DNA of 64,000 bases, from assembly GCA_033762255.1 (NCBI GenBank), contig JANRLT010000070.1, positions 134,548 to 198,547 of the forward strand, in the 5' to 3' direction. Each line of letters starts with the position of its first letter. The first letter of the stretch is position 1. The position numbers and the translations under genes were made by a program. Shown piece after piece: positions 36,580-45,485 of the stretch. The notes beneath the pieces are model-generated. The model made no database searches. It was not told where the DNA came from and saw nothing but the letters and a program-made list of their open reading frames with translations. The DNA is from Pirellulales bacterium (lineage in GTDB: Bacteria > Planctomycetota > Planctomycetia > Pirellulales > JALHPA01).

Positions 36580-37530
36580 TTACGGGTTTAGCAACTCGTG
36601 GTTGGTGATATTGTCATGCCAGTTTTCCTCAACGCCGCCGGGGTCGGTGTCGCCAGCCAGAGTTTTATTCGTGGTGCCGTTTTGGTTTCGCGTGCCCCGG
36701 CCGTTATCGGTAAAGTAGGGGTCGCGGTATTGAAATGGCACATTTTTGACTTCGATGTCATATCCCTGATCCGCGCCGCCGGAATAAATCAAGGGGTAGA
36801 GGGCATAAGCGTGCTCATCCACCCGCAGCAGGTCATACGGGTCATGGTGTTTGTCTAAAAACTGTTGGTTGCGGACGCTGTTTTCCACATCGCGGTTGGG
36901 AAACTGCACCGCCGAATCAAACCGTGGCGCCCAGCGCAAAAAGCTGATCGGGCGCCCCCAGGCGTCTAAAAATTCCTTCATCCCGTCGCCGTCAAAATCG
37001 CCGATTTCGGTCTCGCCAAACTGCGATAAACCGTCCGCCTCTCCCAGTCCGTAAGCCACGATCATGTATAAACATTCGGCGCTTTCAAAGCGGGTAAATT
37101 CGGAATGGCTTTTGCTGGGATTCGCCCGGCTGATATACGCCCGCGTCACCGAGGGAAGCGTGGTAAAAATGTTGGTCGGTTGCAGATAATCGGCGTGGCG
37201 TTCCGGCATTTCCAGGCGCATCAGGTCCCGCAGGGCGTTCAGCCGCAGCAGCGCGGCCTGCCGCGGCTGGGTTTGCGGCGGAATGCTAATCGGCACCCGC
37301 CGCGACATGTAGGAGTCGTATTTCTCCATGATCAGCGTGTGCAGCTTGGCGATGGTGCCGCGGGTTTTGGCCTCGCGGGCGTTGTTTTGGGTGCCGGACA
37401 AACCGACCAGGACCATGCTGGCGATCATGCCCAGGATCACCACCACGACCAATAACTCCACCAGCGTCAAGCCGCGGCGCGCGGCATGACGGTTGCCGAC
37501 AATTGCCGTGAGTGATTGTTCATATTGCAT
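36580..37530 (-). CDS. Large pseudopilin with prepilin N-terminus
   Basis: The 316-residue protein starts MQYEQSLTAIVGNRHAARRG, then LTLVELLVVVVILGMIASM, a class III prepilin signal with Glu at +5. The segment NNAREAKTRGTIAKLHTLIMEKYD resembles the helix end of GspG/PilA-type proteins. The C-terminal part contains FGETEIGDFDGDGMKEFLDAWGRPI, an Asp-rich loop followed by the DxWGRP pattern common in GspG-like pseudopilins. It may be a second GspG-like or a GspJ-like subunit. The upstream gap has ATTAC-type microrepeats (37562-37590). Confidence 0.8.
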   Translation of the reverse strand: MQYEQSLTAIVGNRHAARRGLTLVELLVVVVILGMIASMVLVGLSGTQNNAREAKTRGTIAKLHTLIMEKYDSYMSRRVPISIPPQTQPRQAALLRLNALRDLMRLEMPERHADYLQPTNIFTTLPSVTRAYISRANPSKSHSEFTRFESAECLYMIVAYGLGEADGLSQFGETEIGDFDGDGMKEFLDAWGRPISFLRWAPRFDSAVQFPNRDVENSVRNQQFLDKHHDPYDLLRVDEHAYALYPLIYSGGADQGYDIEVKNVPFQYRDPYFTDNGRGTRNQNGTTNKTLAGDTDPGGVEENWHDNITNHELLNP

Positions 37531-37591
37531 GGTTCTTCAAATTCTTTCCCTGACCCACTTCGTAATTTGTAATTCGTAATTTGTAATTGGA

Positions 37592-38440
37592 TTACGGTTT
37601 TGCATCCCCCAGCGTGCCGGTGCCAAAGTTGGTGATATTGTCAAGGTCTGCGGGGGAGTAGTTTGTGCCGTTGGGATATCCTTTGTACGTGCCAGCCCCG
37701 GAGTCGGTGCCAAAGTCCCCGTCTAAACCGGCCGAAACGATCTGAAATGTTTCGGGGTTGATCGGCACGATGTTATTGGGGATGGTGGTCGCGTCCACAT
37801 ACGCTTTGCAAAAGCCGCTGCCATTTCCCCCCGTGGCGACATAACGCTCGTTATCCAGCGCGTTCTTGAGCGGGGATTGGTCCAGCTTGGACTTGCGGTT
37901 GATGTCAAAATAAAGAAAAGGAGACCCGTTGGTGTGCGGGGCGGTGTATTCGGCAAGTTGAAATTGTATGCCCGAAGGCATGCTGGGCAGATTGATGGTG
38001 CGGGTGAGCCGAATCCGACTTTTGTCAAACGCGTAATCCGGCTCTAGAGGATCGACAAATTTGGTGCTAATGGGTCGGCGGACGTTCTTGCCGTAGCCGG
38101 AAAGGCAAAACACCAAGATCTCGGCCGGGGTAAAGGTTTGCTGTGATAATTCGTTGACGATTCTGCGTTCATTTGCGTCCATGTTTGGAAAGACGCTCAC
38201 CAAGTGCGCCGCCAGGTCGCGGCAGTTCGAAGGCGGATAAGCGCCCCGTTTGGCCTTGTAGCTTTCACATGCGCCGTGCAAGCCGTCGATCTCTTGCTTA
38301 ATCACGGCCCGCCGCGCCGCCGCCAGCGCCCCCATGACCGCCACGCTGACCAGCGCCGTCAAGATTCCAATAATCACAATCACCACCAGCAGTTCAACTA
38401 GCGTAAAACCTGTACGGCGGGAAAGGGCGACACGATCCAT
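37592..38440 (-). CDS. Pseudopilin, GspG-like
   Basis: The 282-residue protein starts MDRVALSRRTG, then FTLVELLVVIVIIGILTALV, the most canonical prepilin signal in the cluster. ALAAARRAVIKQEIDGLHGACESYKAKRGAYPPS follows, typical of GspG/major pseudopilins, in which a helix precedes a Tyr-Pro turn. The remainder, including a GDFGTDSGAGTYKGY segment, is larger than in classical GspG (about 145 residues). It directly follows the pilC gene with a 239-nt gap, and its position is that of the main shaft subunit of the machine. Confidence 0.85.
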   Translation of the reverse strand: MDRVALSRRTGFTLVELLVVIVIIGILTALVSVAVMGALAAARRAVIKQEIDGLHGACESYKAKRGAYPPSNCRDLAAHLVSVFPNMDANERRIVNELSQQTFTPAEILVFCLSGYGKNVRRPISTKFVDPLEPDYAFDKSRIRLTRTINLPSMPSGIQFQLAEYTAPHTNGSPFLYFDINRKSKLDQSPLKNALDNERYVATGGNGSGFCKAYVDATTIPNNIVPINPETFQIVSAGLDGDFGTDSGAGTYKGYPNGTNYSPADLDNITNFGTGTLGDAKP

Positions 38441-38662
38441 AAAATTCGTCCTGAAAATGATGTGTGGTATGAGTTTTCAGTGGTAAGTATTTGGCAAATA
38501 GCCAGGCTCTCAACGTGGTTAATCCCGGGGGAGCGGAGAACCTCCCCCGGAATTACTTCCCCCCCCGAACATGACTCCCCGCCGGTATTTGCCATCATGG
38601 CGATTTAGCGCGGCGGCGCGTATTCTGTGGCGATGCCCTTCTTTGGCAACGATTATCTCTTC

Positions 38663-38683
38663 GGCAACGGAGTTGCCTCCTAC
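38663..38683. repeat. REP-like hairpin overlapping the pilC stop codon
   Basis: GGCAAC-GGA-GTTGCC (38663-38677) is followed by TCCTAC (38678-38683). On the minus strand the head is GTAGGA, and the TAG of GTAG is the stop codon of pilC (38682-38680). A partial copy (TTTGGCAACGATTATCTC) lies 20 nt further downstream in pilC orientation. Confidence 0.75.
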
Positions 38684-40095
38684 TTTTTCTTCTTGCCGCC
38701 GGAGCTGGACAAGGTTTCGATCAGTTTGACCAGGGGCAAAAACAGGGCCGCGACGATAAACAGCACCGCTCCCCCCAGGAAAATAATCAACAACGGTTCC
38801 ATCAGCTTTTGCAGACTTTCGGTCAAAACAGCGACTTCCTCGTCATAGGTGTCGGCCACTTTATACAACATGGTGTCCAGTTCGCCCGTTTCCTCTCCCA
38901 CGTCCACCATGTTCACAACCAGATCATTGACCACGCGGCTGCGGGCCTTCATCAGCCATAGCAGCACCCCCACGGCCACCCCCAGGCCCAGGCACATCAT
39001 GCCCCATTCCAGCTTGTAGAGGGCCAGCCCGGCCCCGACCAGCAATAATGGAAACGCGAACCAAAACATGGAGAGGGCGTTAAAGGGGGGAACCGAGTGT
39101 TCCTTTAACGGTTTGGCGATGCTTTCCCCTTCGCGGATGGATTCGGTTACTTTGATAAACAAGCGCTCGAACACGGCGTTGCCGCAGGTGTCGCGGGTGA
39201 TGTTGAGCGCCTCCAGGATCGGCACGCCGCTGCTGATCATCGTTCCCAGCGTGCGGGTGGAGCGGGCGAGGATGGTTTTTTCCACGATCTGGCCAAAGAT
39301 CGGCACTTTGATCGCAAAGAGGTCCCACCCTTCGCGTCCATACTCAAACATGGTCATCAGCTTGACAAAAAAGTAGATGCCAATCGGAATGAGTGGTAGC
39401 GTGTACCAATAATTCCCCACCCAGTGGGACATATCCCGCAGGAGGATGGTCATTTCGGGCAATTCGGTGTCAAAGCCCTTAAAAATCTTGATAAATGAAG
39501 GCACGATAAAGATCATGATCGCCGTTAAAATGGCGACCGCCACGACCACCACAAAGACCGGGTACATCATGGCCCCCTGGATCTTGCGGCGGAGGGTGAG
39601 CGATTTTTCCATGAATTCGGCCAAGCGGCGGAGAATGACTTCCAGCGCGCCGCCAGCCTCGCCGGCCTTGATCATATTGACATACAGCCGGTCAAAGGCC
39701 TTAGGCGCTTTGGACATGGCCTCGGAGAGGGTGGCACCCCCCTCGATTTCGTCGCAGACATCCATCAGCGAATATTTTAAGCGGCCATTGGGGGCCTGCT
39801 GTTCCAGAATTTTTAAACTGCGCAAAATGGGCAGGCCCGCGTCCTGCAAAATCGACAGTTGGCGGGTGAACATGGTTTTTTGCTTGACGCCAACGCCCCC
39901 GATGGCAAAGCCCCTTTTCTTTTTATTAGAGGGGCCTTTGTTAGCGTCGGCCCGGCTTTTTTTTACCGAGATTTTGGTGACATAGTAGCCCATCGAGCGG
40001 ATCGTGGCCTGCGCCGCGGCTTCGCTTTCGGCATCGATCACGTCACGGATTTCTTGTCCCGTGGCGTCCATGGCCTCAAATTGATAAGTTGGCAT
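38680..40095 (-). CDS. pilC: Inner-membrane platform protein PilC/GspF with extra helical insertion
   Basis: The 471-residue protein has the two GspF domains: first FTRQLSILQDAGLPILRSLK and GATLSEAMSKAPKAFDRLYVNMIKAGEAGGALEVIL near residues 80-165, then the repeat STRTLGTMISSGVPILEALN. The second domain's IKVTESIREGESIAKPLKE is followed at about residues 335-395 by an insertion with two hydrophobic helices (LSMFWFAFPLLLVGAGLALY and MMCLGLGVAVGVLLWLM). VDVGEETGELD then resumes the usual sequence. Classical PilC/GspF proteins are about 400 residues and lack this insertion. The protein couples the assembly ATPase to the pilus shaft. The 5' leader has short A/C repeats and no Shine-Dalgarno sequence. 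Confidence 0.9.
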   Translation of the reverse strand: MPTYQFEAMDATGQEIRDVIDAESEAAAQATIRSMGYYVTKISVKKSRADANKGPSNKKKRGFAIGGVGVKQKTMFTRQLSILQDAGLPILRSLKILEQQAPNGRLKYSLMDVCDEIEGGATLSEAMSKAPKAFDRLYVNMIKAGEAGGALEVILRRLAEFMEKSLTLRRKIQGAMMYPVFVVVVAVAILTAIMIFIVPSFIKIFKGFDTELPEMTILLRDMSHWVGNYWYTLPLIPIGIYFFVKLMTMFEYGREGWDLFAIKVPIFGQIVEKTILARSTRTLGTMISSGVPILEALNITRDTCGNAVFERLFIKVTESIREGESIAKPLKEHSVPPFNALSMFWFAFPLLLVGAGLALYKLEWGMMCLGLGVAVGVLLWLMKARSRVVNDLVVNMVDVGEETGELDTMLYKVADTYDEEVAVLTESLQKLMEPLLIIFLGGAVLFIVAALFLPLVKLIETLSSSGGKKKK

Positions 40096-40224
40096 GGTGG
40101 TGGCTGAGTTGGAGTTTGGTTATTGGTTTTTGGTGTTTAGTGTTTGGTTATTTGTGAAGCTGCGGACAGCCCTTTGGTTAAGCAACCCCATTCTGCATTC
40201 TGAATTCTAAGTTCTGCATTCAAA

Positions 40225-41931
40225 TTACGCCTCGAGGATGGTCTCGCGGATGACTTCCTCGGCGGTGGTGGCCCCGTTGAACATGGCCTCCACCCCGGCT
40301 TGGCGCAGGGTGACCATGCCATACTTTATCGCCCGGTCGCGCAGCTCGTCCGAGGTGGCGTTGCGCATGATCATGTCGCGCATGTCGTCATTCATGATCA
40401 ATAGTTCAAATAATCCCACGCGCCCCTTGTAGCCGGTGCGGTTGCAGGTGTCGCACCCTTTTCCCCGGTAAAACTTTTTCCCCTTGAGTTGCTCGGGTTT
40501 CATTTCCAGGTCGGCCAGAATTTCGGCCGAGGGCTGGATTTCTTCTTTGCAGCCCACGCATATCCTGCGCACGAGCCGCTGCGCGAGGATCGCCTCGACC
40601 GTGGCGGTAATTAAAAAGGGTTGCACGCCCATATCCCGCAGGCGGGTCACCGTGGTGGGGGCGTCGTTGGTGTGCAGCGTGCTAAAGACGGTATGTCCGG
40701 TCAAGCTGGCCTGAATGGCGATTTCGGCGGTTTCATAATCGCGGATCTCACCCACCAAGATACGGTCGGGATCTTGACGCAGGATCGACCGCAGGCAATG
40801 GGCAAACGTATTGCCTATGCCCGCATCAATCGGGACCTGCACGATGCCGTCGATATCGTACTCCACCGGATCCTCGGTGGTGATGATCTTGTCCTCGATG
40901 GAGTTTAGTTCGGACAGGGCGGCGTACAGGGTTGTGGTCTTGCCAGATCCCGTGGGGCCGGTCACCAGGATAATTCCGTTGGGCTTGGTGATGACGGAAC
41001 GGAAGCTTTTTAAGATGGCGGAATTCATACCGACTTTGGTCAGATCGAGCTGCACCACGGAACGGTCCAGCACCCGCATGACGACGCTTTCGCCGAACAT
41101 GGTCGGTAGGACCGCCACGCGCAAATCGACCGGATACCCGCCGATGGATAATTCGATCCGTCCGTCTTGCGGCAGGCGGCGCTCGGCGATGTCCAGGTTT
41201 GCCATGACCTTAATCCGGGTCACCAGGGCCGCGGCCATGTGCCGGGGGGGCGGGACCATCTCGAAGAGAACGCCGTCGGCCTTGATCCGAATGCGAAATT
41301 CATCCTCGAACGGCTCAAAGTGCAAGTCGCTGGCATGGTCCTTGATCGCCATCAAGAGCACCATGTTCAGCAGTTTGCGGACCGGTTCGCTATCGGCCAT
41401 CGCCACCAGATCGTCGATGTTTTCTTTGGTGGAGACTTTGGCCGCTTGAAACGCCTTGTCATCAACCTTGAGGTTTTCAACCAGGTTTTCCAGGCTTTCC
41501 TTGTCCGAATAATACCGATCCAAGGTCTTTTGAATGTCCTTTTCGGTCGCCACGCAACTGCGTATGCTGTACCCCAACAGCGTCCGCAATTCATCCTGCA
41601 CGCTTAGCTTTTGCGGGTCGCACGTGGCGATGGTCAGCGTATCCTCGCGAAAGTCTACCGGCACGATGCGGTACATCTGCGCCATCGTGGGGGAGATTTT
41701 TTCCAGGACATTTTTAGGTATATTGACATCCGACAGGGCGACGGTCTTCATCGCCATTTGTTCGGCCAGGGCCTGGATAAGCTGCTCGTCGGTGATCAGG
41801 CCCAATCCTTCGGCTAATTTACCCAACAACTCGCCCGGGCGACGTTTTTGCTCGATGAGGAGCATGTCGAGTTGTTCGTCGGTGATATAGCCCAAATCCA
41901 CCAGGATTTGGCCGATGCGTCGGATAGCCAT
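40225..41931 (-). CDS. pilB: Type IV pilus/type II secretion assembly ATPase (PilB/GspE)
   Basis: The 568-residue protein has an N-terminal MshE-like N domain (IGQILVDLGYITDEQLDMLL) and then the secretion-ATPase core. It has a Walker A loop GPTGSGKTTTLY near residue 322, the Asp box, VGEIRDYETAEIA as Walker B region and TGHTVFSTLHTND as His box. The two Cys pairs (CVGC near 457 and CDTC near 494) form the zinc-binding C-terminal domain of PilB/GspE. It powers pseudopilin polymerisation at the cytoplasmic face with PilC. A second PilB-like ATPase lies further upstream in the same locus, with PilT between them. Confidence 0.95.
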   Translation of the reverse strand: MAIRRIGQILVDLGYITDEQLDMLLIEQKRRPGELLGKLAEGLGLITDEQLIQALAEQMAMKTVALSDVNIPKNVLEKISPTMAQMYRIVPVDFREDTLTIATCDPQKLSVQDELRTLLGYSIRSCVATEKDIQKTLDRYYSDKESLENLVENLKVDDKAFQAAKVSTKENIDDLVAMADSEPVRKLLNMVLLMAIKDHASDLHFEPFEDEFRIRIKADGVLFEMVPPPRHMAAALVTRIKVMANLDIAERRLPQDGRIELSIGGYPVDLRVAVLPTMFGESVVMRVLDRSVVQLDLTKVGMNSAILKSFRSVITKPNGIILVTGPTGSGKTTTLYAALSELNSIEDKIITTEDPVEYDIDGIVQVPIDAGIGNTFAHCLRSILRQDPDRILVGEIRDYETAEIAIQASLTGHTVFSTLHTNDAPTTVTRLRDMGVQPFLITATVEAILAQRLVRRICVGCKEEIQPSAEILADLEMKPEQLKGKKFYRGKGCDTCNRTGYKGRVGLFELLIMNDDMRDMIMRNATSDELRDRAIKYGMVTLRQAGVEAMFNGATTAEEVIRETILEA

Positions 41932-42011
41932 GACTTCGCTGCCGCAAAAAATGGGTCAAGTTGCCAGATCAAAAAAACAACCAATTTATCAGTTTAAGCG
42001 CGGGGTGGAAC

Positions 42012-43163
42012 TTAGTGTTTGCCGGTGAGCGGCTTTTTGGGTCCCCCCAGGTCCTTGGCCGCGGAGGCCACGTCGTCTTCGTCGTCAAACATCCCGCGTT
42101 TAGCGTTGGCGATGCGCGCGGCCAGTTCGTCGGGGTTATTGGATTTGCTGAGTACGTCTTCCTCGGTGCATTTGTTATCGCGCCACAGCTTAAACAGCGA
42201 ATCATCCATCAGCATCATTCCTTTTTTGGCTCCGGTTTGGATGGCCGAATTGATGCGGAAGGTCTTGTTTTCGCGGATCAGGTTGCCAATGGCCGAATCC
42301 ACCACCAGCATCTCGTAGGCGGCGCAGCGTCCCCCGCCGATCTTTGGCAACAACGCTTGCGAAATCACGCCAATAATCGCCGTGCTTAGCTGCACGCGAA
42401 TCTGGTCCTGCTGGGTCGTGGGAAAAACGTCAATAATGCGGTTGACAGTCCCCTGCGCGCCCGTGGTGTGCAGCGTACCAAAGACAACGTGCCCCGTTTC
42501 GGCGGCGGTAATGGCCGCCTCAATCGTCTCCAGATCGCGCATTTCCCCCACCAAAATCACGTCGGGGTCTTGCCGCAAGGCCCGCCGCAACGCCTCGGAA
42601 AAGCTGGGGACATCCACGCCCACTTCACGCTGGTTGACGGTGGATTTTTTGTTGTTGTGGTAAAATTCGATGGGATCCTCAATCGTGATGATATGATGAT
42701 CCACGTTTTCGTTAATGTAGTTAATAAGCGCGGCCAGGGAGGTGCTTTTGCCCGACCCGGTTGGTCCCGTTACCAAAAACAGTCCGCGGGGGCGCATCAC
42801 TAGCTTTTTAGCCATTTCCGGCAGGCCCAGTTGCTCTGGTGTCAGCAGCTTATTGGGAATTTGCCGCAATACCATCGAGACATTGCCGCGCTGCTTAAAG
42901 ATAGAGACGCGAAACCGGCATAAATCGCCAAAGGCAAAGCCAAAGTCCGAGCCGCCGACCGTTTGCAGTTCTTGCTGGCAACGATCAGGGGCGATGCTTT
43001 TCATTAGACCTAGCGTATCTTCCGGGGTCAGCACCTTTGTGTCCAACCGGCGCATATGCCCATCCAACCGAAAGACCGGCGGTTGGTTGGTGGTGATATG
43101 GATGTCGCTCGCCCCCTGTTTCACGGCGGCGTGCAGCAGTTTGTCAATGAGGATCGTCCCCAT
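42012..43163 (-). CDS. pilT: Pilus retraction ATPase PilT
   Basis: The 383-residue protein starts MGTILIDKLLHAAVKQGASD, then IHITTNQPPVFRLDG, a PilT N-terminal PAS-like domain. It has Walker A GPTGSGKSTSLAA near residue 134, the Asp box EDPIEFYHNNKKS, VGEMRDLETIEAA and TGHVVFGTLHTTGA. The C-terminal AIRNLIRE motif of PilT reads AIGNLIRE here, an R-to-G change that may weaken activity. No zinc domain is present, as expected for PilT. PilT depolymerises pili in classical systems, so its presence argues for a dynamic pilus rather than a pure secretion system. The gene lies 80 nt upstream of pilB. Confidence 0.92.
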   Translation of the reverse strand: MGTILIDKLLHAAVKQGASDIHITTNQPPVFRLDGHMRRLDTKVLTPEDTLGLMKSIAPDRCQQELQTVGGSDFGFAFGDLCRFRVSIFKQRGNVSMVLRQIPNKLLTPEQLGLPEMAKKLVMRPRGLFLVTGPTGSGKSTSLAALINYINENVDHHIITIEDPIEFYHNNKKSTVNQREVGVDVPSFSEALRRALRQDPDVILVGEMRDLETIEAAITAAETGHVVFGTLHTTGAQGTVNRIIDVFPTTQQDQIRVQLSTAIIGVISQALLPKIGGGRCAAYEMLVVDSAIGNLIRENKTFRINSAIQTGAKKGMMLMDDSLFKLWRDNKCTEEDVLSKSNNPDELAARIANAKRGMFDDEDDVASAAKDLGGPKKPLTGKH

Positions 43164-43772
43164 GGCACTCTTCTTTTGTTACAAAAAAACCGCCACAACC
43201 CACCGGACGCACGCGCGTCCGACGATCATGAATACACCTATCTTGGATAACTCACAGTAAACCGCAGTGTCTAAAAACCGCACTGTCTAGTAAAAATGTC
43301 GCAAACCGTGAGGCGCGAACGCTTTACCAAACAGGAGTCGCCGATTGATCCACGACCTGTCACGGCGCTATACACGCCTGACACTTCGTAAAATTGCCAT
43401 TAAGGAAATCTGTTCCAGATCAACACGCCGCCACCGCAGGAAACCAAATAACAAAAAAAGATAAGATTGGTTCCTTTGCGCCGACACCCCGCAAAGCCGT
43501 TTCGTGTTAGGCCATACTTGAAGGCAATGATCTGGCAAATCAAAAAGAAATCCGCGAATCGCGAATCTGCCAAAAAATCAAAAGCCACCAAGGCGAAACC
43601 GCGTTGCTGCCTTGTGCGAGTCACCTTTGGATTATTCACCTCGTTGTGGAAAAACTCAAATTTCAAACGAATGTTGCATCCTCGTTTGTCGACTATGGCG
43701 TAGGTCGTTGCCCCAGCCCCATCGAGACGCCAATCCCCATCCGAATCCCCAGTTAACTACTGGAGATTTGAT
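43164..43772. promoter_or_regulatory. 609-nt intergenic region upstream of pilT
   Basis: This is the longest gene-free gap of the pilus locus. It holds a direct repeat ACCGCAGTGTCTA / ACCGCACTGTCTA (43261-43289, spaced 16 nt), about 100-125 nt upstream of the pilT start, and a short tandem CGCGAAT-CGCGAAT at 43553-43566. I find no convincing sigma-54 or sigma-70 site. Short frames of 78-88 codons occur on both strands but look non-coding. Confidence 0.4.
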
Positions 43773-45485
43773 TTAGCTATCGCGCTTGGCGACGCTGACC
43801 ACTTCTTCCAGGGTGGTAATCCCCCGCATCACTTTGCCAATCCCATCCTGATACAGAGTGCTCATCCCCTGCTCAATCGCGGCCCGGCGGATCACCTGGG
43901 TGGCGGCCCCCTCGAACGCCAATTGCCGGATTTTTGCTGTCATCAACATCATTTCAAAAATTCCCAACCGTCCGCGGTAACCTGACTTTTGACAATTTGA
44001 GCATCCGCGACCCTTCATAAAAGTTGCTTTCTTGGCCATCTCGGGAGTAATGCCAGCGGATTCCAGTGCGGACTCGGGAGGGGTAAAGGGAACCTTGCAT
44101 TTAGAGCAAATGACCCGGACCAACCGTTGCGCCAGCACTGCAATCACACTGCTGGAGACCAAATAGGACGGCACACCCATGTCTACCATCCGTGTAACAG
44201 CACCGGGCGCATCATTCGTATGTAGTGTACTGAAAACCAAGTGTCCAGTCAAAGATGCTTGAATTCCCATTTGTGCCGTTTCGCTATCCCGCATTTCTCC
44301 GACAAGGATGATATTTGGTGCTTGGCGTAACATCGAGCGAATAATACGGGCAAAGTCCAGCCCAATCCCGTGTTTGACCTCTACCTGATTGATCCCGGGC
44401 AGGTAGTATTCCACAGGATCTTCTGCGGTAATAATCTTGACATCAGGGCGGTTTAACTCATTCAAGGCGGCATAGAGCGTAGTCGTTTTGCCCGACCCGG
44501 TGGGCCCTGTGACCAGAATAATGCCGTTAGGCCGACGGATAAGGTTCTTAAAGTTCTTGAAATCTGTTTCGGCAAGGCCCAACTGTCGAATCCCCACCCG
44601 AATGCTGTCTTTATCAAGCACACGCATGACCACGGACTGGCCATGGTTAGTGGGAAGGACGCTAACGCGCAGATCGAGCTGCTTTTCGCCGACGGTGATT
44701 TTTATCCGACCGTCTTGAGGTCTGCGGCGTTCCGCAATATCTAATTTTGCCAAAATTTTTAACCGGGAAAGAACAGCCCCGAGCAGCCGTTTGGGGGGGC
44801 TGTCCCGTTCGACCAGGACGCCGTCGATCCGGTAGCGAATGCGAATTCGATCCTCGAACGGCTCAATATGGATGTCCGAGGCCCGCAGTTGGATGGCCTC
44901 GGTTATGATTAAATGGACCAGCCGGACAACCGGAGCGCTGGTTTCGTCCACATCGGCGTCGTCGGGGCCCGAGGCCGCGTCATCGGTCGTTTCGGTAAAG
45001 TCGATCGCCGTATCCGTGAACTCTTGTAACATCGAGTCCGTGGATTCCCCCTCGGTCTGGCCATAATGGCGATTGATCGCCTCGATGATGTTATCTTTGG
45101 GTGAAATCGCGATTTCGATATTGCGATTCAGGATAAAGCGCAATTTATCGCGGGTTTCGTAGTCCATAGGGTCGCTCATGATAACTTTGAGCGTCCCGTT
45201 ATCCTCCGACATGGGGAGCACGGCGTTTTCGCGGGCGACCGATTCGGGGACTAATTCCACTACCGACGGCGGAATGACCACTTCCTGCAAATTGACATAG
45301 TCCAGGCCGTGTTCCTTGGCCAATGCGCGGCTGATTTCCTCCCCGGTGGCATAGCCCAGGTTGGTCAGTGCGTCGGCAACCTTGATGCCGCGGTCCTTGG
45401 CGACCTTGCGGGCTTCATTGGCCTGGTCAGAGCTAATGATCCGGGTACGCAGCAAAATGTCCAAAAAATCGCCCGATTTGGCCAT
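43773..45485 (-). CDS. Second PilB/GspE-type assembly ATPase
   Basis: The start at 45485 (MAKSGDFLDILLRTR) gives 571 residues and fits the family; a longer frame to 45638 would add a Cys-rich leader with no homology. The N-terminal MshE-like domain includes DALTNLGYATGEEISRALA. The core has Walker A GPTGSGKTTTLY near residue 323, VGEMRDSETAQMG, TGHLVFSTLHTND, and two C-terminal zinc Cys pairs (CSKC and CSNC). It differs clearly from the other PilB, so the locus has two assembly ATPases, perhaps driving different assemblies or a pilus plus a secretion-like structure. It lies 600 nt upstream of pilT. Confidence 0.93.
   Translation of the reverse strand: MAKSGDFLDILLRTRIISSDQANEARKVAKDRGIKVADALTNLGYATGEEISRALAKEHGLDYVNLQEVVIPPSVVELVPESVARENAVLPMSEDNGTLKVIMSDPMDYETRDKLRFILNRNIEIAISPKDNIIEAINRHYGQTEGESTDSMLQEFTDTAIDFTETTDDAASGPDDADVDETSAPVVRLVHLIITEAIQLRASDIHIEPFEDRIRIRYRIDGVLVERDSPPKRLLGAVLSRLKILAKLDIAERRRPQDGRIKITVGEKQLDLRVSVLPTNHGQSVVMRVLDKDSIRVGIRQLGLAETDFKNFKNLIRRPNGIILVTGPTGSGKTTTLYAALNELNRPDVKIITAEDPVEYYLPGINQVEVKHGIGLDFARIIRSMLRQAPNIILVGEMRDSETAQMGIQASLTGHLVFSTLHTNDAPGAVTRMVDMGVPSYLVSSSVIAVLAQRLVRVICSKCKVPFTPPESALESAGITPEMAKKATFMKGRGCSNCQKSGYRGRLGIFEMMLMTAKIRQLAFEGAATQVIRRAAIEQGMSTLYQDGIGKVMRGITTLEEVVSVAKRDS

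Noticed and set aside
43400-43703. Frames of 78 and 88 codons on both strands upstream of pilT
   Set aside because: They overlap each other on opposite strands, have no recognisable features and no ribosome site.
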